Shown here piece by piece: positions 46,745-54,722 of a stretch of 54,871 bases of DNA. The position numbers were made by a program, and so were the translations under genes. The notes beneath the pieces are model-generated. The model saw only the letters and a list, made by a program, of their open reading frames with translations. It was not told the origin of the DNA and did no database searches. How positions within the stretch are numbered: position 1 is the stretch's first letter; every line of letters starts with the position of its first letter. Source of the stretch: Campylobacterales bacterium (lineage in GTDB: Bacteria > Campylobacterota > Campylobacteria > Campylobacterales > JALSKU01); assembly GCA_027044945.1 (NCBI GenBank), contig JALUBK010000058.1, forward strand, positions 1 to 54,871, given 5' to 3'.

Positions 46745-47429
46745 ATTAGACGAAATAGTAAATAAAGTTGACTGGGATAAGAATTCTCTTATTCCAGCAA
46801 TCGCTCAAGACAATGCAAGTGGTAAGGTTTTAATGCTTGCTTACATGGACAAAGTTGCTTTAAAATTAACACTATCTACCAAAATTGCTCATTATTTCAG
46901 TAGAAGCAAACAAAGAATATGGAAAAAAGGCGAAACAAGCGGAAATATACAAAAAGTTCAAGATATTTTTATAGATTGTGATAATGATACAATTTTATTA
47001 AAAATAGAACAAGTTGGTGGTGTCGCTTGTCATACAGGAAGAGAAAGTTGTTTTTTCACAAAATTAGAAAGTGGAAAAATTATATCCAAACCAATAAAAA
47101 AAGCAACAGATAATTATGGGGTATTAGACAAACTTTATCATGTAGCACAATCAAGAAAAGAAGCTGATGATAAAATATCTTATATAGCATCTCTTTATAA
47201 AAAGGGAGAAAATACTGTCTTAAAAAAAGTTGTTGAAGAAGCTGGAGAATTTTGTTTTGCTATTAAAGACGGAAAAGAACACGATATTATTTATGAAGCT
47301 GCTGATCTGTTTTTTCACAGTATTGTCGCACTTTCATATAAAAATATAAATCCTGATAGAATTGAGCAAGAACTTAAAAGAAGAATGGGAACCAGTGGAT
47401 TGGAAGAAAAGAAAAATAGGAAAAAATAG
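46731..47429 (+). CDS. hisIE: Phosphoribosyl-AMP cyclohydrolase / phosphoribosyl-ATP pyrophosphatase
   Basis: The 232-residue bifunctional enzyme performs two histidine steps. HisI (about 1-110) has MLAYMDKVALKLT, HYFSRSKQRIWKKGETSG, DCDNDTILLK and GVACHTGRESCFF (zinc and magnesium ligands). HisE (about 125-225) has KGENTVLKKVVEEAGEFCFA and EAADLFFHSIVAL. The start is TTG within the SPFH gene (14-base overlap), preceded by AAAGGA nine bases away; no ATG precedes the conserved region. Confidence 0.95.
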   Translation: MKTNKLDEIVNKVDWDKNSLIPAIAQDNASGKVLMLAYMDKVALKLTLSTKIAHYFSRSKQRIWKKGETSGNIQKVQDIFIDCDNDTILLKIEQVGGVACHTGRESCFFTKLESGKIISKPIKKATDNYGVLDKLYHVAQSRKEADDKISYIASLYKKGENTVLKKVVEEAGEFCFAIKDGKEHDIIYEAADLFFHSIVALSYKNINPDRIEQELKRRMGTSGLEEKKNRKK

Positions 47430-47437
47430 GAAAAAAT

Positions 47438-47953
47438 TTGTATCAATTCAAAATATATTTTCATTATTTAACATTTTATGATTATTTTGGAATAATTTGG
47501 GTTTTATTATCATTTTTTTTATTTATTATTTTAGCTTTTTGCTTTATAAGAAAAAAAACAGTTTTATCTCTTTTTATTTTTATTTTTTCTTTTGTTTTTT
47601 TAATTGTAGCTTTTTTGGGAGCAAAAACTTTTCTTGATAACACTATAAGAAAAAATAAAATTACTATTTTACATGCAAAGCAATTACATTTTGAAAATGC
47701 TTTGGTTATTTCCGGAAAATTAAAAAATCTTGGAAAAATTAATTTTCATAAATGTATAATTACTTTTAAAATAAGCAAAAAAACAAACAATAAAATCAAA
47801 AATATTATTTATAATATAAAGCCAATCAGCAAAAGGTCGATAATTATAAGTAGAGAGATGTTAAAAGGAAACAGTTATGTTTTTAAAACTATATTAAATA
47901 ACATAATTTATAAAAATAACTTGAATTTAACAGCACATGCAAATTGTTATTAA
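47438..47953 (+). CDS. DUF2393-like membrane protein, first of tandem pair
   Basis: The 171-residue protein has two membrane helices (about 14-35 and 41-65). A predicted periplasmic beta-rich domain follows with HFENALVISGKLKNLGKINF. The layout and sequence match the DUF2393 family of Campylobacterota, whose function is unknown. The start is TTG with AGGA six bases upstream. It follows hisIE by eight bases, and the next gene is a paralogue. Confidence 0.65.
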   Translation: MYQFKIYFHYLTFYDYFGIIWVLLSFFLFIILAFCFIRKKTVLSLFIFIFSFVFLIVAFLGAKTFLDNTIRKNKITILHAKQLHFENALVISGKLKNLGKINFHKCIITFKISKKTNNKIKNIIYNIKPISKRSIIISREMLKGNSYVFKTILNNIIYKNNLNLTAHANCY

Positions 47954-47964
47954 GGAAAAATTAA

Positions 47965-48504
47965 ATGACTCATCTTACTATTTTACATTGGATTACATTA
48001 TCTGTTTTTTTTCTTATTTTTGTTTTACTTGTCGTATTAGCAAAAGAGGAAACAGATAAAAAAATATTCTGGTCTATGGTCTTTTCTTCTTTTTTGGTTA
48101 TCTCCTTATTATCTGTTTTTTCTTTATTCGTGCTTGATAAATATACAAAAAAAGCTAAATTGGTCAGAATAACCAGCAAAAGAGTTTTATTAAATGAAAC
48201 AATTATGTTTTTTGGTGCAGTTCAAAATGTAGGTAAATTTGAAATTGGAAAATGCAAATTAAGAGTAAAAATTGTTAATAATGCATTAAATATCAATAAT
48301 TTGTCTGGCTCTAGTTTTTATTCACCTAGAAGTGGACTTAAATCTCTTTTAACAAATACAAAAAACAAACCATCTACTGTGATTAAATATTTTACAATAG
48401 CAAAAAATCTTCTTCCTGGTAGAATATACAATTTTAGTGCCACTATGCCTTATCCTCCATATTTTCAAAATGCAAATATTCGTTATAAATTATACTGCCA
48501 CTAA
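47965..48504 (+). CDS. DUF2393-like membrane protein, second of tandem pair
   Basis: The 179-residue paralogue of the previous protein also has two N-terminal helices (about 8-25 and 33-56) and a C-terminal domain with TIMFFGAVQNVGKFEIGKCK, aligned with the neighbour's GKLKNLGKINFHKC. It ends in a short Cys-His tail. AAGGA precedes the ATG, 11 bases after the first gene. Function unknown; last gene of the ilvE operon. Confidence 0.65.
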   Translation: MTHLTILHWITLSVFFLIFVLLVVLAKEETDKKIFWSMVFSSFLVISLLSVFSLFVLDKYTKKAKLVRITSKRVLLNETIMFFGAVQNVGKFEIGKCKLRVKIVNNALNINNLSGSSFYSPRSGLKSLLTNTKNKPSTVIKYFTIAKNLLPGRIYNFSATMPYPPYFQNANIRYKLYCH

Positions 48505-48506
48505 AA

Positions 48507-49850
48507 TCAGTTAATAAAATAATCTCCATCAAAACTTACAAGAGAATAATTCCTCTCTTCTCCTAGTGCTTCTTTAAGCCCATCTATACTTAAAAAAGTT
48601 AAACTATCGGCACCTATATATTTACAAATCTCCTCTTTGGATTTGTTTGCACTCAAAAGTTCTTTAAAACTCGGAGTATCAATACCATATTTGCAAGGAT
48701 ATTTAATCTCAGGTGCAGCAATCATCATATGAACTTCTTTGGCTCCTGAATTTTTTAACATTTTAACAATTTGTTTTGAAGTAGTTCCTCTAACTAAAGA
48801 ATCATCCAAAACAATAATTTTTTTACCATCTATTTTTTCTTTAATAGGGGATAATTTTAATTTAACTTTTAAATCTCTCATCTCTTGAGTAGGTTCAATA
48901 AAAGTTCTACCCACATAATGATTTCTTACTATTGCAAGTTCAAAAGGAATTTCACTGGCTTTTGAGAAACCAAGAGCTGCAGCAATACCGCTATCTGGAA
49001 CAGGAACGACTATATCTGCTTTTATATGTTTATTTTCTTTAGCTAATGCCCACCCTATTCTTCCTCTTACTTTATATACACTTTTTCCATCGATCACACT
49101 GTCAGGTCTGGCAAAATAAATATATTCAAATGCACAAGGTCTATAATCGCTTTTATATAATTGGATTGATTCCATAGTGTTTGGATTTTCATTATCAAAA
49201 ATAGCCATTTCTCCAGGTCTTATATCTCTTATAAATTCCGCTTTTACAAGGTCAAAAGCACAAGTCTCACTTGCTACCATATATCCTCCGCTTTCAAGCT
49301 TTCCAAGAGATAAAGGTCTAACTCCATATTTATCACGTATAACAAAAATTTTACTTCTGCTTTGAATAATAAAACAATATGCACCTTTTGTTTTTTCAAG
49401 TGCTTCAATAATTCTATCTTTTAAATGTTTTTTTTGACTTCTTGCTATAAGATGAATAACATTTTCAGTATCCATAGATGTAGCAAAAATAGCACCTTCG
49501 TCAATAAGTTCTTTTCTTACTTCATTTTTATTAATAAGATTTCCATTATGGACAATAGATATTTCTCCAAGAGCATATCTGGCAAAAATAGGTTGTGCAT
49601 CCAAAATAGAATCATGACCTGCAGTAGAATACCTGTTATGACCTATAGCCATCTGTCCTTTTAATATTTTAAAAGAATCTTCATCAAACAATTCAGTAAC
49701 AAGACCTCTGCCTTTTATAGTTGTTATATGTTTACCATTACTGGCACTAATACCACTAGCTTCTTGACCACGATGCTGCATAGCAAAAAGACCATAATAA
49801 GCTATTTTTGAAGCATTTTCATTCCCAAAAACTCCTACAATTGCACACAT
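48507..49850 (-). CDS. purF: Amidophosphoribosyltransferase
   Basis: The 447-residue enzyme makes phosphoribosylamine, the first committed step of purine synthesis. It begins MCAIVGVFGNEN, so removal of Met exposes the N-terminal cysteine nucleophile without a propeptide. MQHRGQEASGI and GHNRYSTAG belong to the glutaminase domain; the PRPP loop is IIVLDDSLVRGTTSKQIVKM. GGAG precedes the ATG. It is the last gene of the trxA-to-purF run. Confidence 0.97.
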   Translation of the reverse strand: MCAIVGVFGNENASKIAYYGLFAMQHRGQEASGISASNGKHITTIKGRGLVTELFDEDSFKILKGQMAIGHNRYSTAGHDSILDAQPIFARYALGEISIVHNGNLINKNEVRKELIDEGAIFATSMDTENVIHLIARSQKKHLKDRIIEALEKTKGAYCFIIQSRSKIFVIRDKYGVRPLSLGKLESGGYMVASETCAFDLVKAEFIRDIRPGEMAIFDNENPNTMESIQLYKSDYRPCAFEYIYFARPDSVIDGKSVYKVRGRIGWALAKENKHIKADIVVPVPDSGIAAALGFSKASEIPFELAIVRNHYVGRTFIEPTQEMRDLKVKLKLSPIKEKIDGKKIIVLDDSLVRGTTSKQIVKMLKNSGAKEVHMMIAAPEIKYPCKYGIDTPSFKELLSANKSKEEICKYIGADSLTFLSIDGLKEALGEERNYSLVSFDGDYFIN

Positions 49851-49863
49851 AATTTACTCCAGA

Positions 49864-50634
49864 TTATAATCCTAAACAATCATTTATACTATATAATTTT
49901 GGCTCTTTTCCTGCAATCCATTTTGCAGCCCTTATAGCACCTTTGGCAAAAGTATCTCTACTGGTTGCAGTATGATTTAATTCTATAAATTCGCCATCAT
50001 TATAAAAACCTACGGTATGACGACCCACGATATCACCACCTCTTAAAGCCATGATAGCTATCTCGTCTTTATTTCTCTCTCCTATATTACCATTTCGTCC
50101 ACTTACTCTTACTTCATCAAGCACTAAACCTCTAGCATTTGCCACATTTTCTCCCAAAGTCAAAGCTGTTCCACTAGGAGCATCTTTTTTGTATCTATGA
50201 TGTTGTTCAACTATTTCGGCATCAAAATCACTTAAAACTCCTGATGCAATAGTTACCAATTTATTTAAAACAGCAATACCTAATGACATATTTGTAGAAT
50301 ACAAAACAGGAACTTTTTTACTAAGTTCTTTTATCAAATTATGTTGATGAGGATTTAATCCAGTAGTCCCTATAACAAGTGGCTTTGGTATTTTATTTAT
50401 AGCAGTTTCCAAAAGAGATTCGCTTCCTTTTGGAAGAGTAAAATCTATAACTACATCAGCATTTTCCAAAAGAGTTTTAGTATCATTTGTAACAAGCACA
50501 CCTTCTGGAACAGAAAAATTAATCTCTTCTATCGCATGAAGAACTGTTATTTTAGCATTTTTATCATTTTTTAAATTTTCTATTAATAATTTTCCAACTC
50601 TTCCAGTTGATCCATGAATTCCTATTTTTATCAT
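49864..50634 (-). CDS. dapB: 4-hydroxy-tetrahydrodipicolinate reductase
   Basis: The 256-residue enzyme of lysine and peptidoglycan precursor synthesis has the dinucleotide loop [17 protein letters not shown]. The substrate-binding [20 protein letters not shown] follows, with the catalytic [13 protein letters not shown] and [14 protein letters not shown] are also present. Its AGGAG lies in the trxB end, one base upstream. It acts in the same pathway as lysA at 19-20 kb. Confidence 0.97.
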   Translation of the reverse strand: MIKIGIHGSTGRVGKLLIENLKNDKNAKITVLHAIEEINFSVPEGVLVTNDTKTLLENADVVIDFTLPKGSESLLETAINKIPKPLVIGTTGLNPHQHNLIKELSKKVPVLYSTNMSLGIAVLNKLVTIASGVLSDFDAEIVEQHHRYKKDAPSGTALTLGENVANARGLVLDEVRVSGRNGNIGERNKDEIAIMALRGGDIVGRHTVGFYNDGEFIELNHTATSRDTFAKGAIRAAKWIAGKEPKLYSINDCLGL

Positions 50635-50635
50635 A

Positions 50636-51577
50636 CTAATCTCCTAAAGAATCTACATAAGATATTGCACCAATTCCAGCAGTTGCACCATCTCCAGCTG
50701 CACATACAACTTGTTTTGGAGCTTTTACTCTTATATCTCCTGCTGCAAACAAACCCGCTTTTGAAGTTTTCATAGACAAATCTACCAATATTTCACCACT
50801 TTCATTGACATCACATAAAAAACTTCCATCATTTTGTTTTATAACATTATTATTAACATTCATTCCTACAAATACAAATATTCCAGGGACTTTTAAATCC
50901 CTTTCTTTACCGTCTTTATCTATGGTTATTACACCTTCAACACCCAATTCATTACCATAAACTTTTTGAATTTTAGAATTTAAAACAAGTTCAATATTTT
51001 TAGTATTTTCTATTCTCTTAACTGTTGCGGGACTTGCTCTAAAAGTATCTCTTCTATGGATTAAATAAACTTTTGAACAAATATTAGATAAATAAGAAGC
51101 TTCCTCTAAAGCAGTATCTCCTCCGCCTAAAACTGCAACTTCTTTTCCTTTGTAAAAAAATCCATCACATGTGGCACAAGTGCTTACACCTTTTCCAAAA
51201 AATTTATCTTCTCCTTCAAAACCAGCTCTTCTAGGATTACTGCCTGTGCAAATTATTACACTTTTTGAATCAACCTCTTCACTCCCAGCAATAAAAATTT
51301 TGAAAGTCCCATCGCTATTAGCAGAAACTTTTGTTACCTCTTTCATTTCATGTTTTAATCCAAATTTCATACATTGTTCAGGCCAACTTTCCATCAACTC
51401 CATTCCTGTAACTACTTTAGAAATTCCAGGATAATTTTCTATTTCACTGCTTTTAGTTATTTGACCTCCTGGCATTCCTTTTTCATACATATTAACTTTT
51501 TTCAATCCGCCTCTTGTAGCATACATTCCAGCTGTAAGCCCAGCAGGACCACCACCGATAATAGCTAAATCTAACAC
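50636..51577 (-). CDS. trxB: Thioredoxin reductase
   Basis: The 313-residue flavoenzyme uses NADPH to reduce thioredoxin. The FAD loop is [20 protein letters not shown]; the redox-active CATC (C134, C137) sits in [12 protein letters not shown]. The NADPH loop is [18 protein letters not shown], and the C-terminal [14 protein letters not shown] is typical. The start is GTG with AAGGA upstream. A 47-base gap before it holds a possible own promoter (minus-strand TGTTATAGA, 51604-51612). Confidence 0.97.
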   Translation of the reverse strand: MLDLAIIGGGPAGLTAGMYATRGGLKKVNMYEKGMPGGQITKSSEIENYPGISKVVTGMELMESWPEQCMKFGLKHEMKEVTKVSANSDGTFKIFIAGSEEVDSKSVIICTGSNPRRAGFEGEDKFFGKGVSTCATCDGFFYKGKEVAVLGGGDTALEEASYLSNICSKVYLIHRRDTFRASPATVKRIENTKNIELVLNSKIQKVYGNELGVEGVITIDKDGKERDLKVPGIFVFVGMNVNNNVIKQNDGSFLCDVNESGEILVDLSMKTSKAGLFAAGDIRVKAPKQVVCAAGDGATAGIGAISYVDSLGD

Positions 51578-51624
51578 ACTTTTTCCTTTTATATTGATTT
51601 CAATCTATAACACACTATAAACAC

Positions 51625-52074
51625 TCATAATGCTTGCACCATGGATTCTTGTTTGTATTTATTATTTTTTACTTTTTTAATCATAAAAGCAGAAGGTATA
51701 TAATAAATATTAAATCTTTGTATAACTGTTAAAATCGTATTTATACCACTTGTAACATATATAACTTTCTTATTGCTTTTAAATCTTTTTTGATATACAT
51801 CTATAGCTAAAATTTTAGCTTTATTTTTAATTTTTTTTATAATTTTTTTGAGATTATTTTGATGAGAGCTAAATAAAACAACAATATATTCATTTTCTTT
51901 CGGCTTAAATATATCCTTTTTTTCATAAAATACTTTTTTGTTAAAGTCTATAAAATGAAATTTTGCAAATCTATAATTGAAATATGCATAAGCACTTGCT
52001 ATCATAAGTGCACCAAAAAAGGATGCAAATAAATAATTAAGGGAGAAAAGTTTTCTCCCTCTTTTGAAAGCCAT
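51625..52074 (-). CDS. Membrane-anchored, cysteine-free thioredoxin-like protein (putative)
   Basis: The 149-residue protein has a basic N-terminus and one membrane helix (about 13-32). The rest follows the thioredoxin fold in order: a strand YIVVLFSS, a helix NNLKKIIKKIKNKA where WCxxC would be, a strand KILAIDVYQK, and IQRFNIYYIPSAFMIKKV, which resembles the Trx segment ending in cis-proline (YGIRSIPTLLFFK in the neighbouring TrxA). There is no cysteine in the protein, so it cannot be a disulfide reductase. It shares one base with the trxA stop and lies between trxA and trxB. The fold is my inference. Confidence 0.5.
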   Translation of the reverse strand: MAFKRGRKLFSLNYLFASFFGALMIASAYAYFNYRFAKFHFIDFNKKVFYEKKDIFKPKENEYIVVLFSSHQNNLKKIIKKIKNKAKILAIDVYQKRFKSNKKVIYVTSGINTILTVIQRFNIYYIPSAFMIKKVKNNKYKQESMVQAL

Positions 52075-52391
52075 TATAAAAGTTGATTTAACTTATCAGC
52101 CAAAACTTGTTTGCCAGCAGCTCCAACCATTTGATCAACCAATTCACCATTTTTGAAAAACAACAAAGTAGGAATTGATCTAATACCATATTCAATGGCA
52201 ATATCTTGCTCTTCATCAGTATTAACTTTACAAACTTTTGCTTTTCCATCAAAATCTTCTGCCAATTCTTCGATAACTGGAGCTACCATTCTACAAGGTC
52301 CGCACCAAGGAGCCCAAAAATCAACTAAAGCAACACCTTCGCTAATTGTATCTTTAAAATTAGATGCATGTAATTCAATATATTTTCCCAT
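52074..52391 (-). CDS. trxA: Thioredoxin
   Basis: The 105-residue cytoplasmic redox protein has VDFWAPWCGPCRM (C30, C33) and the cis-proline segment GIRSIPTLLFFKNG. It supplies electrons to the two peroxiredoxins in the window, among others. AGGAG precedes the ATG. An extended -10 about 45 bases upstream drives trxA and probably the genes to purF. Confidence 0.98.
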   Translation of the reverse strand: MGKYIELHASNFKDTISEGVALVDFWAPWCGPCRMVAPVIEELAEDFDGKAKVCKVNTDEEQDIAIEYGIRSIPTLLFFKNGELVDQMVGAAGKQVLADKLNQLL

Positions 52392-52436
52392 TATAATCTC
52401 CTAAAAATTTTTAGCGCTTCTACGCTTTGGAGTGGT

Positions 52437-52445
52437 ATTATAACA
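52437..52445 (-). promoter_or_regulatory. Extended -10 for the trxA operon
   Basis: Minus-strand TGTTATAAT is a perfect TGnTATAAT, about 46 bases before trxA. Confidence 0.6.
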
Positions 52446-52464
52446 TCTTTTCTTTAAAATCCGA

Positions 52465-52470
52465 TATAAT
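52465..52470 (+). promoter_or_regulatory. -10 element for the FliK-like/FlhX pair
   Basis: TATAAT lies 24 bases before the ATG at 52494, back to back with the trxA promoter. Confidence 0.4.
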
Positions 52471-52493
52471 AAGCAATAAAGGAGAACTTTTTA

Positions 52494-54143
52494 ATGCTAA
52501 TATCTGATTTATTGTCAAATAATACAAAACCAAACTTAGTCTCATTTGAAAAAAATATCAATAAAATATTAAATGAAATAAAAAATTTCAATCCTAAAAC
52601 TTCTCATCAAAACATACTTACTTCCCTCCAAAATAGTATCTCAAATTCTACTAATTTTAGAACAAAAAATAGCGAAAAAAATATTCAAACTTTAAAAAAT
52701 ATTTTTACCGAACTTCATAATATAAAATACTACAAAGAACATCCAAAAAAACTCGAAAATATCCAAAAAGAAATATCTACTCTATTTCAAAAATACAACT
52801 CTAAAAATTTTTTAAAAAAAGAATTAACAGAGATAAAAAATGAGCTAAAAAATTTTTCTCTCCAAAATTCACCTAAAAAAATAGATAAACTTATAAAACT
52901 CTTTTCAGAAAAATTATTAAAAAACTCAACGAAACATTTAGAAAGTTCAACAAAAGCCGATATAAAAGATATTTTAAATAAACTTGAAAAGATAGATTTT
53001 TACAAAAATAATCCAAAAATTTTTAAACTTATAAAAACAAATTTAAACAATATTTTAAAAGATAAACCCTATTTTATCTCAAATAGCAATAAAAAAATTC
53101 TTGAAAATCTATACCAAAAAGCTTCAATGCTTTCAAACACAGAAAAAGATACTCCTTATATACAAGAATTAGTAAAAAATATAGAAAATATTTTAAAAAA
53201 TGATACTCCTCGATCAAATATCCAAATCGAGTTCAAAAATATCAAAAACACTTTTGAAAAAATAAATATTAATTTTTTAAGTAAACAAGAAACGAAAAAT
53301 ATTCTAAAATCAATGGAAAAAGATATAAAAACTCTTTTGCAAAACTCAAATATAACCCCAAAATATAAAGAATTTGACTCTTTTATAAAAGATACTTTGA
53401 TACATTTTAAAACAGATAAAATTAAACTCTTAAGCCAAAATAAAATCATAAAAAATATAGGAAATATCACAAAAAATTTAGATAAAATCATTTTAAATTT
53501 ACCAAAAACTAAAAAATACATTCCGATAAAAAAAGAACTATCAAAATTTTCTCAAGATATAAAACATGTAGATTTAAAACAAAATATAAAAAATAGTGGT
53601 ATTCTTTACGAATCAAAACTTTTAAACTCTATTAGCGAAAAAGGTTCATTTGCACAAATAGCAAAATCAGATGTCAAGGCCATATTGTTATCTCTTAAAA
53701 ATGATCCCTCTTTAAAACATCATAACATTCAAAACAATATAGAAAACACACTATCTCAAATCAATGCAATCCAAGCAAATGCACTTATAGGAGAAAATTT
53801 CATCTCATATATTCCATTTGCATGGGATAATCTAAAAGATGGACACTTTAGTATAGTGAAATTGAAAACTGAAAATGGCTTTAGTTGCAAAATAGAGCTT
53901 GATTTAAACGAATACGGTAAAGTAGATATACTTATGCTTTTTCATCAAAAGTTTCTCTCTATTAAAATGGATATTAAAGATAAAGAGTTTAAAAATAGAT
54001 TAAAAGAAGATTTCTCTCTTCTTCAACAAGCTTTAAAAAAATTGGGCTTTAAAAATTCTATATTTTTTTCCGAAAAACAACAAAGCTTATATACTTGTAA
54101 AGATAGTTTTAACAATACCCTAAATATGGATATAAAAGCATGA
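52494..54143 (+). CDS. FliK-like flagellar hook-length control protein (putative)
   Basis: The 549-residue protein has a long N-terminal region (about 1-430) of low-complexity, Lys/Asn/Ile-rich helices. A compact C-terminal domain follows (about 435-540) with KIELDLNEYGKVDILMLFHQ and SLLQQALKKLGFKNSIFF. This pattern, a strand with LxEYGxVxI and then a helix ending LxxLGF, resembles the FliK Flg_hook domain that contacts FlhB. The next gene, overlapping by four bases, encodes an FlhB C-terminal-domain homolog, which supports a role in export switching. AAGGAG supports the ATG. It may be a paralogue rather than the main FliK. Confidence 0.6.
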   Translation: MLISDLLSNNTKPNLVSFEKNINKILNEIKNFNPKTSHQNILTSLQNSISNSTNFRTKNSEKNIQTLKNIFTELHNIKYYKEHPKKLENIQKEISTLFQKYNSKNFLKKELTEIKNELKNFSLQNSPKKIDKLIKLFSEKLLKNSTKHLESSTKADIKDILNKLEKIDFYKNNPKIFKLIKTNLNNILKDKPYFISNSNKKILENLYQKASMLSNTEKDTPYIQELVKNIENILKNDTPRSNIQIEFKNIKNTFEKININFLSKQETKNILKSMEKDIKTLLQNSNITPKYKEFDSFIKDTLIHFKTDKIKLLSQNKIIKNIGNITKNLDKIILNLPKTKKYIPIKKELSKFSQDIKHVDLKQNIKNSGILYESKLLNSISEKGSFAQIAKSDVKAILLSLKNDPSLKHHNIQNNIENTLSQINAIQANALIGENFISYIPFAWDNLKDGHFSIVKLKTENGFSCKIELDLNEYGKVDILMLFHQKFLSIKMDIKDKEFKNRLKEDFSLLQQALKKLGFKNSIFFSEKQQSLYTCKDSFNNTLNMDIKA

Positions 54144-54397
54144 AAGAGAAAAAAGCTGTAGCACTTCAATATAATAATAAAGTTCAAAATGCTCCAAAAG
54201 TCACAGCAAAAGGTGAAGGTCAAATTGCAAACAATATCATAAAACTTGCCAAAAAAAATAATATACCTATACAAGAAGATAGGGATTTGGTAGAAATGCT
54301 AAGCAAAATAGAACTAGATAAAGAAATTCCACCAAATCTTTATAAGGCAATCGCAGAAGTATTTTCATTTATATATCAACATTCTAAAACAAAGTAA
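54140..54397 (+). CDS. FlhB C-terminal-domain homolog (FlhX-like)
   Basis: The 85-residue protein corresponds to the part of FlhB after its autocleavage site: KAVALQYNNKVQNAPKVTAK, then IANNIIKLAKKNNIP and IPPNLYKAIAEVFSFIYQ. The NPTH cleavage motif and all membrane segments are absent, so it is a ready-made FlhB-CC fragment. Such proteins (FlhX/FhlB in Helicobacter and relatives) can partly replace the cleaved FlhB tail in flagellar export. It overlaps the FliK-like gene (ATGA) and the convergent yraN by 14 bases. Confidence 0.85.
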   Translation: MKEKKAVALQYNNKVQNAPKVTAKGEGQIANNIIKLAKKNNIPIQEDRDLVEMLSKIELDKEIPPNLYKAIAEVFSFIYQHSKTK

Positions 54398-54713
54398 TAT
54401 TTTCCAAAAAATCTATATCGTTCCCTTTTATAATAATCGCATCTATTACGATTTCTGAATTTATCTTTTTTTTCAAAATATAGTAATTGACAGTCTTCAA
54501 TATCTTATCTATTTTTTTTGGAGTTATAGCATAAACAGGATCAAAATTTTTTCCAGACTTTACTTCTATAAAATGCAAAACTCTATTTTTCAAGGCTATT
54601 ATGTCTATCTCACCAAATTTTGAATAAAAATTTCTATCTACTATTTTATAATTATTTTTTATCAAAAATTTACAAGCCAAATCTTCAGCAATATTTCCTA
54701 TAGCTCTACTCAT
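54384..54713 (-). CDS. YraN/UPF0102-family nuclease-like protein
   Basis: The 109-residue protein matches UPF0102: RAIGNIAEDLACKFLIKNNY at the start, then FGEIDIIALKNRVLHFIEVK. The latter carries the E, D and ExK residues of an endonuclease-like (PD-(D/E)XK) fold. Its cellular role is not established. It follows homoserine dehydrogenase by nine bases and lies near trxA, an order shared with Campylobacter as I recall. Confidence 0.9.
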   Translation of the reverse strand: MSRAIGNIAEDLACKFLIKNNYKIVDRNFYSKFGEIDIIALKNRVLHFIEVKSGKNFDPVYAITPKKIDKILKTVNYYILKKKINSEIVIDAIIIKGNDIDFLENITLF

Positions 54714-54722
54714 ATAATAATT

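Noticed and set aside
52420-52493. Possible sigma-54 promoter before the FliK-like gene
   Set aside because: No GG and GC pair with the required 10-base spacing; the TATAAT at 52465 explains the start better.
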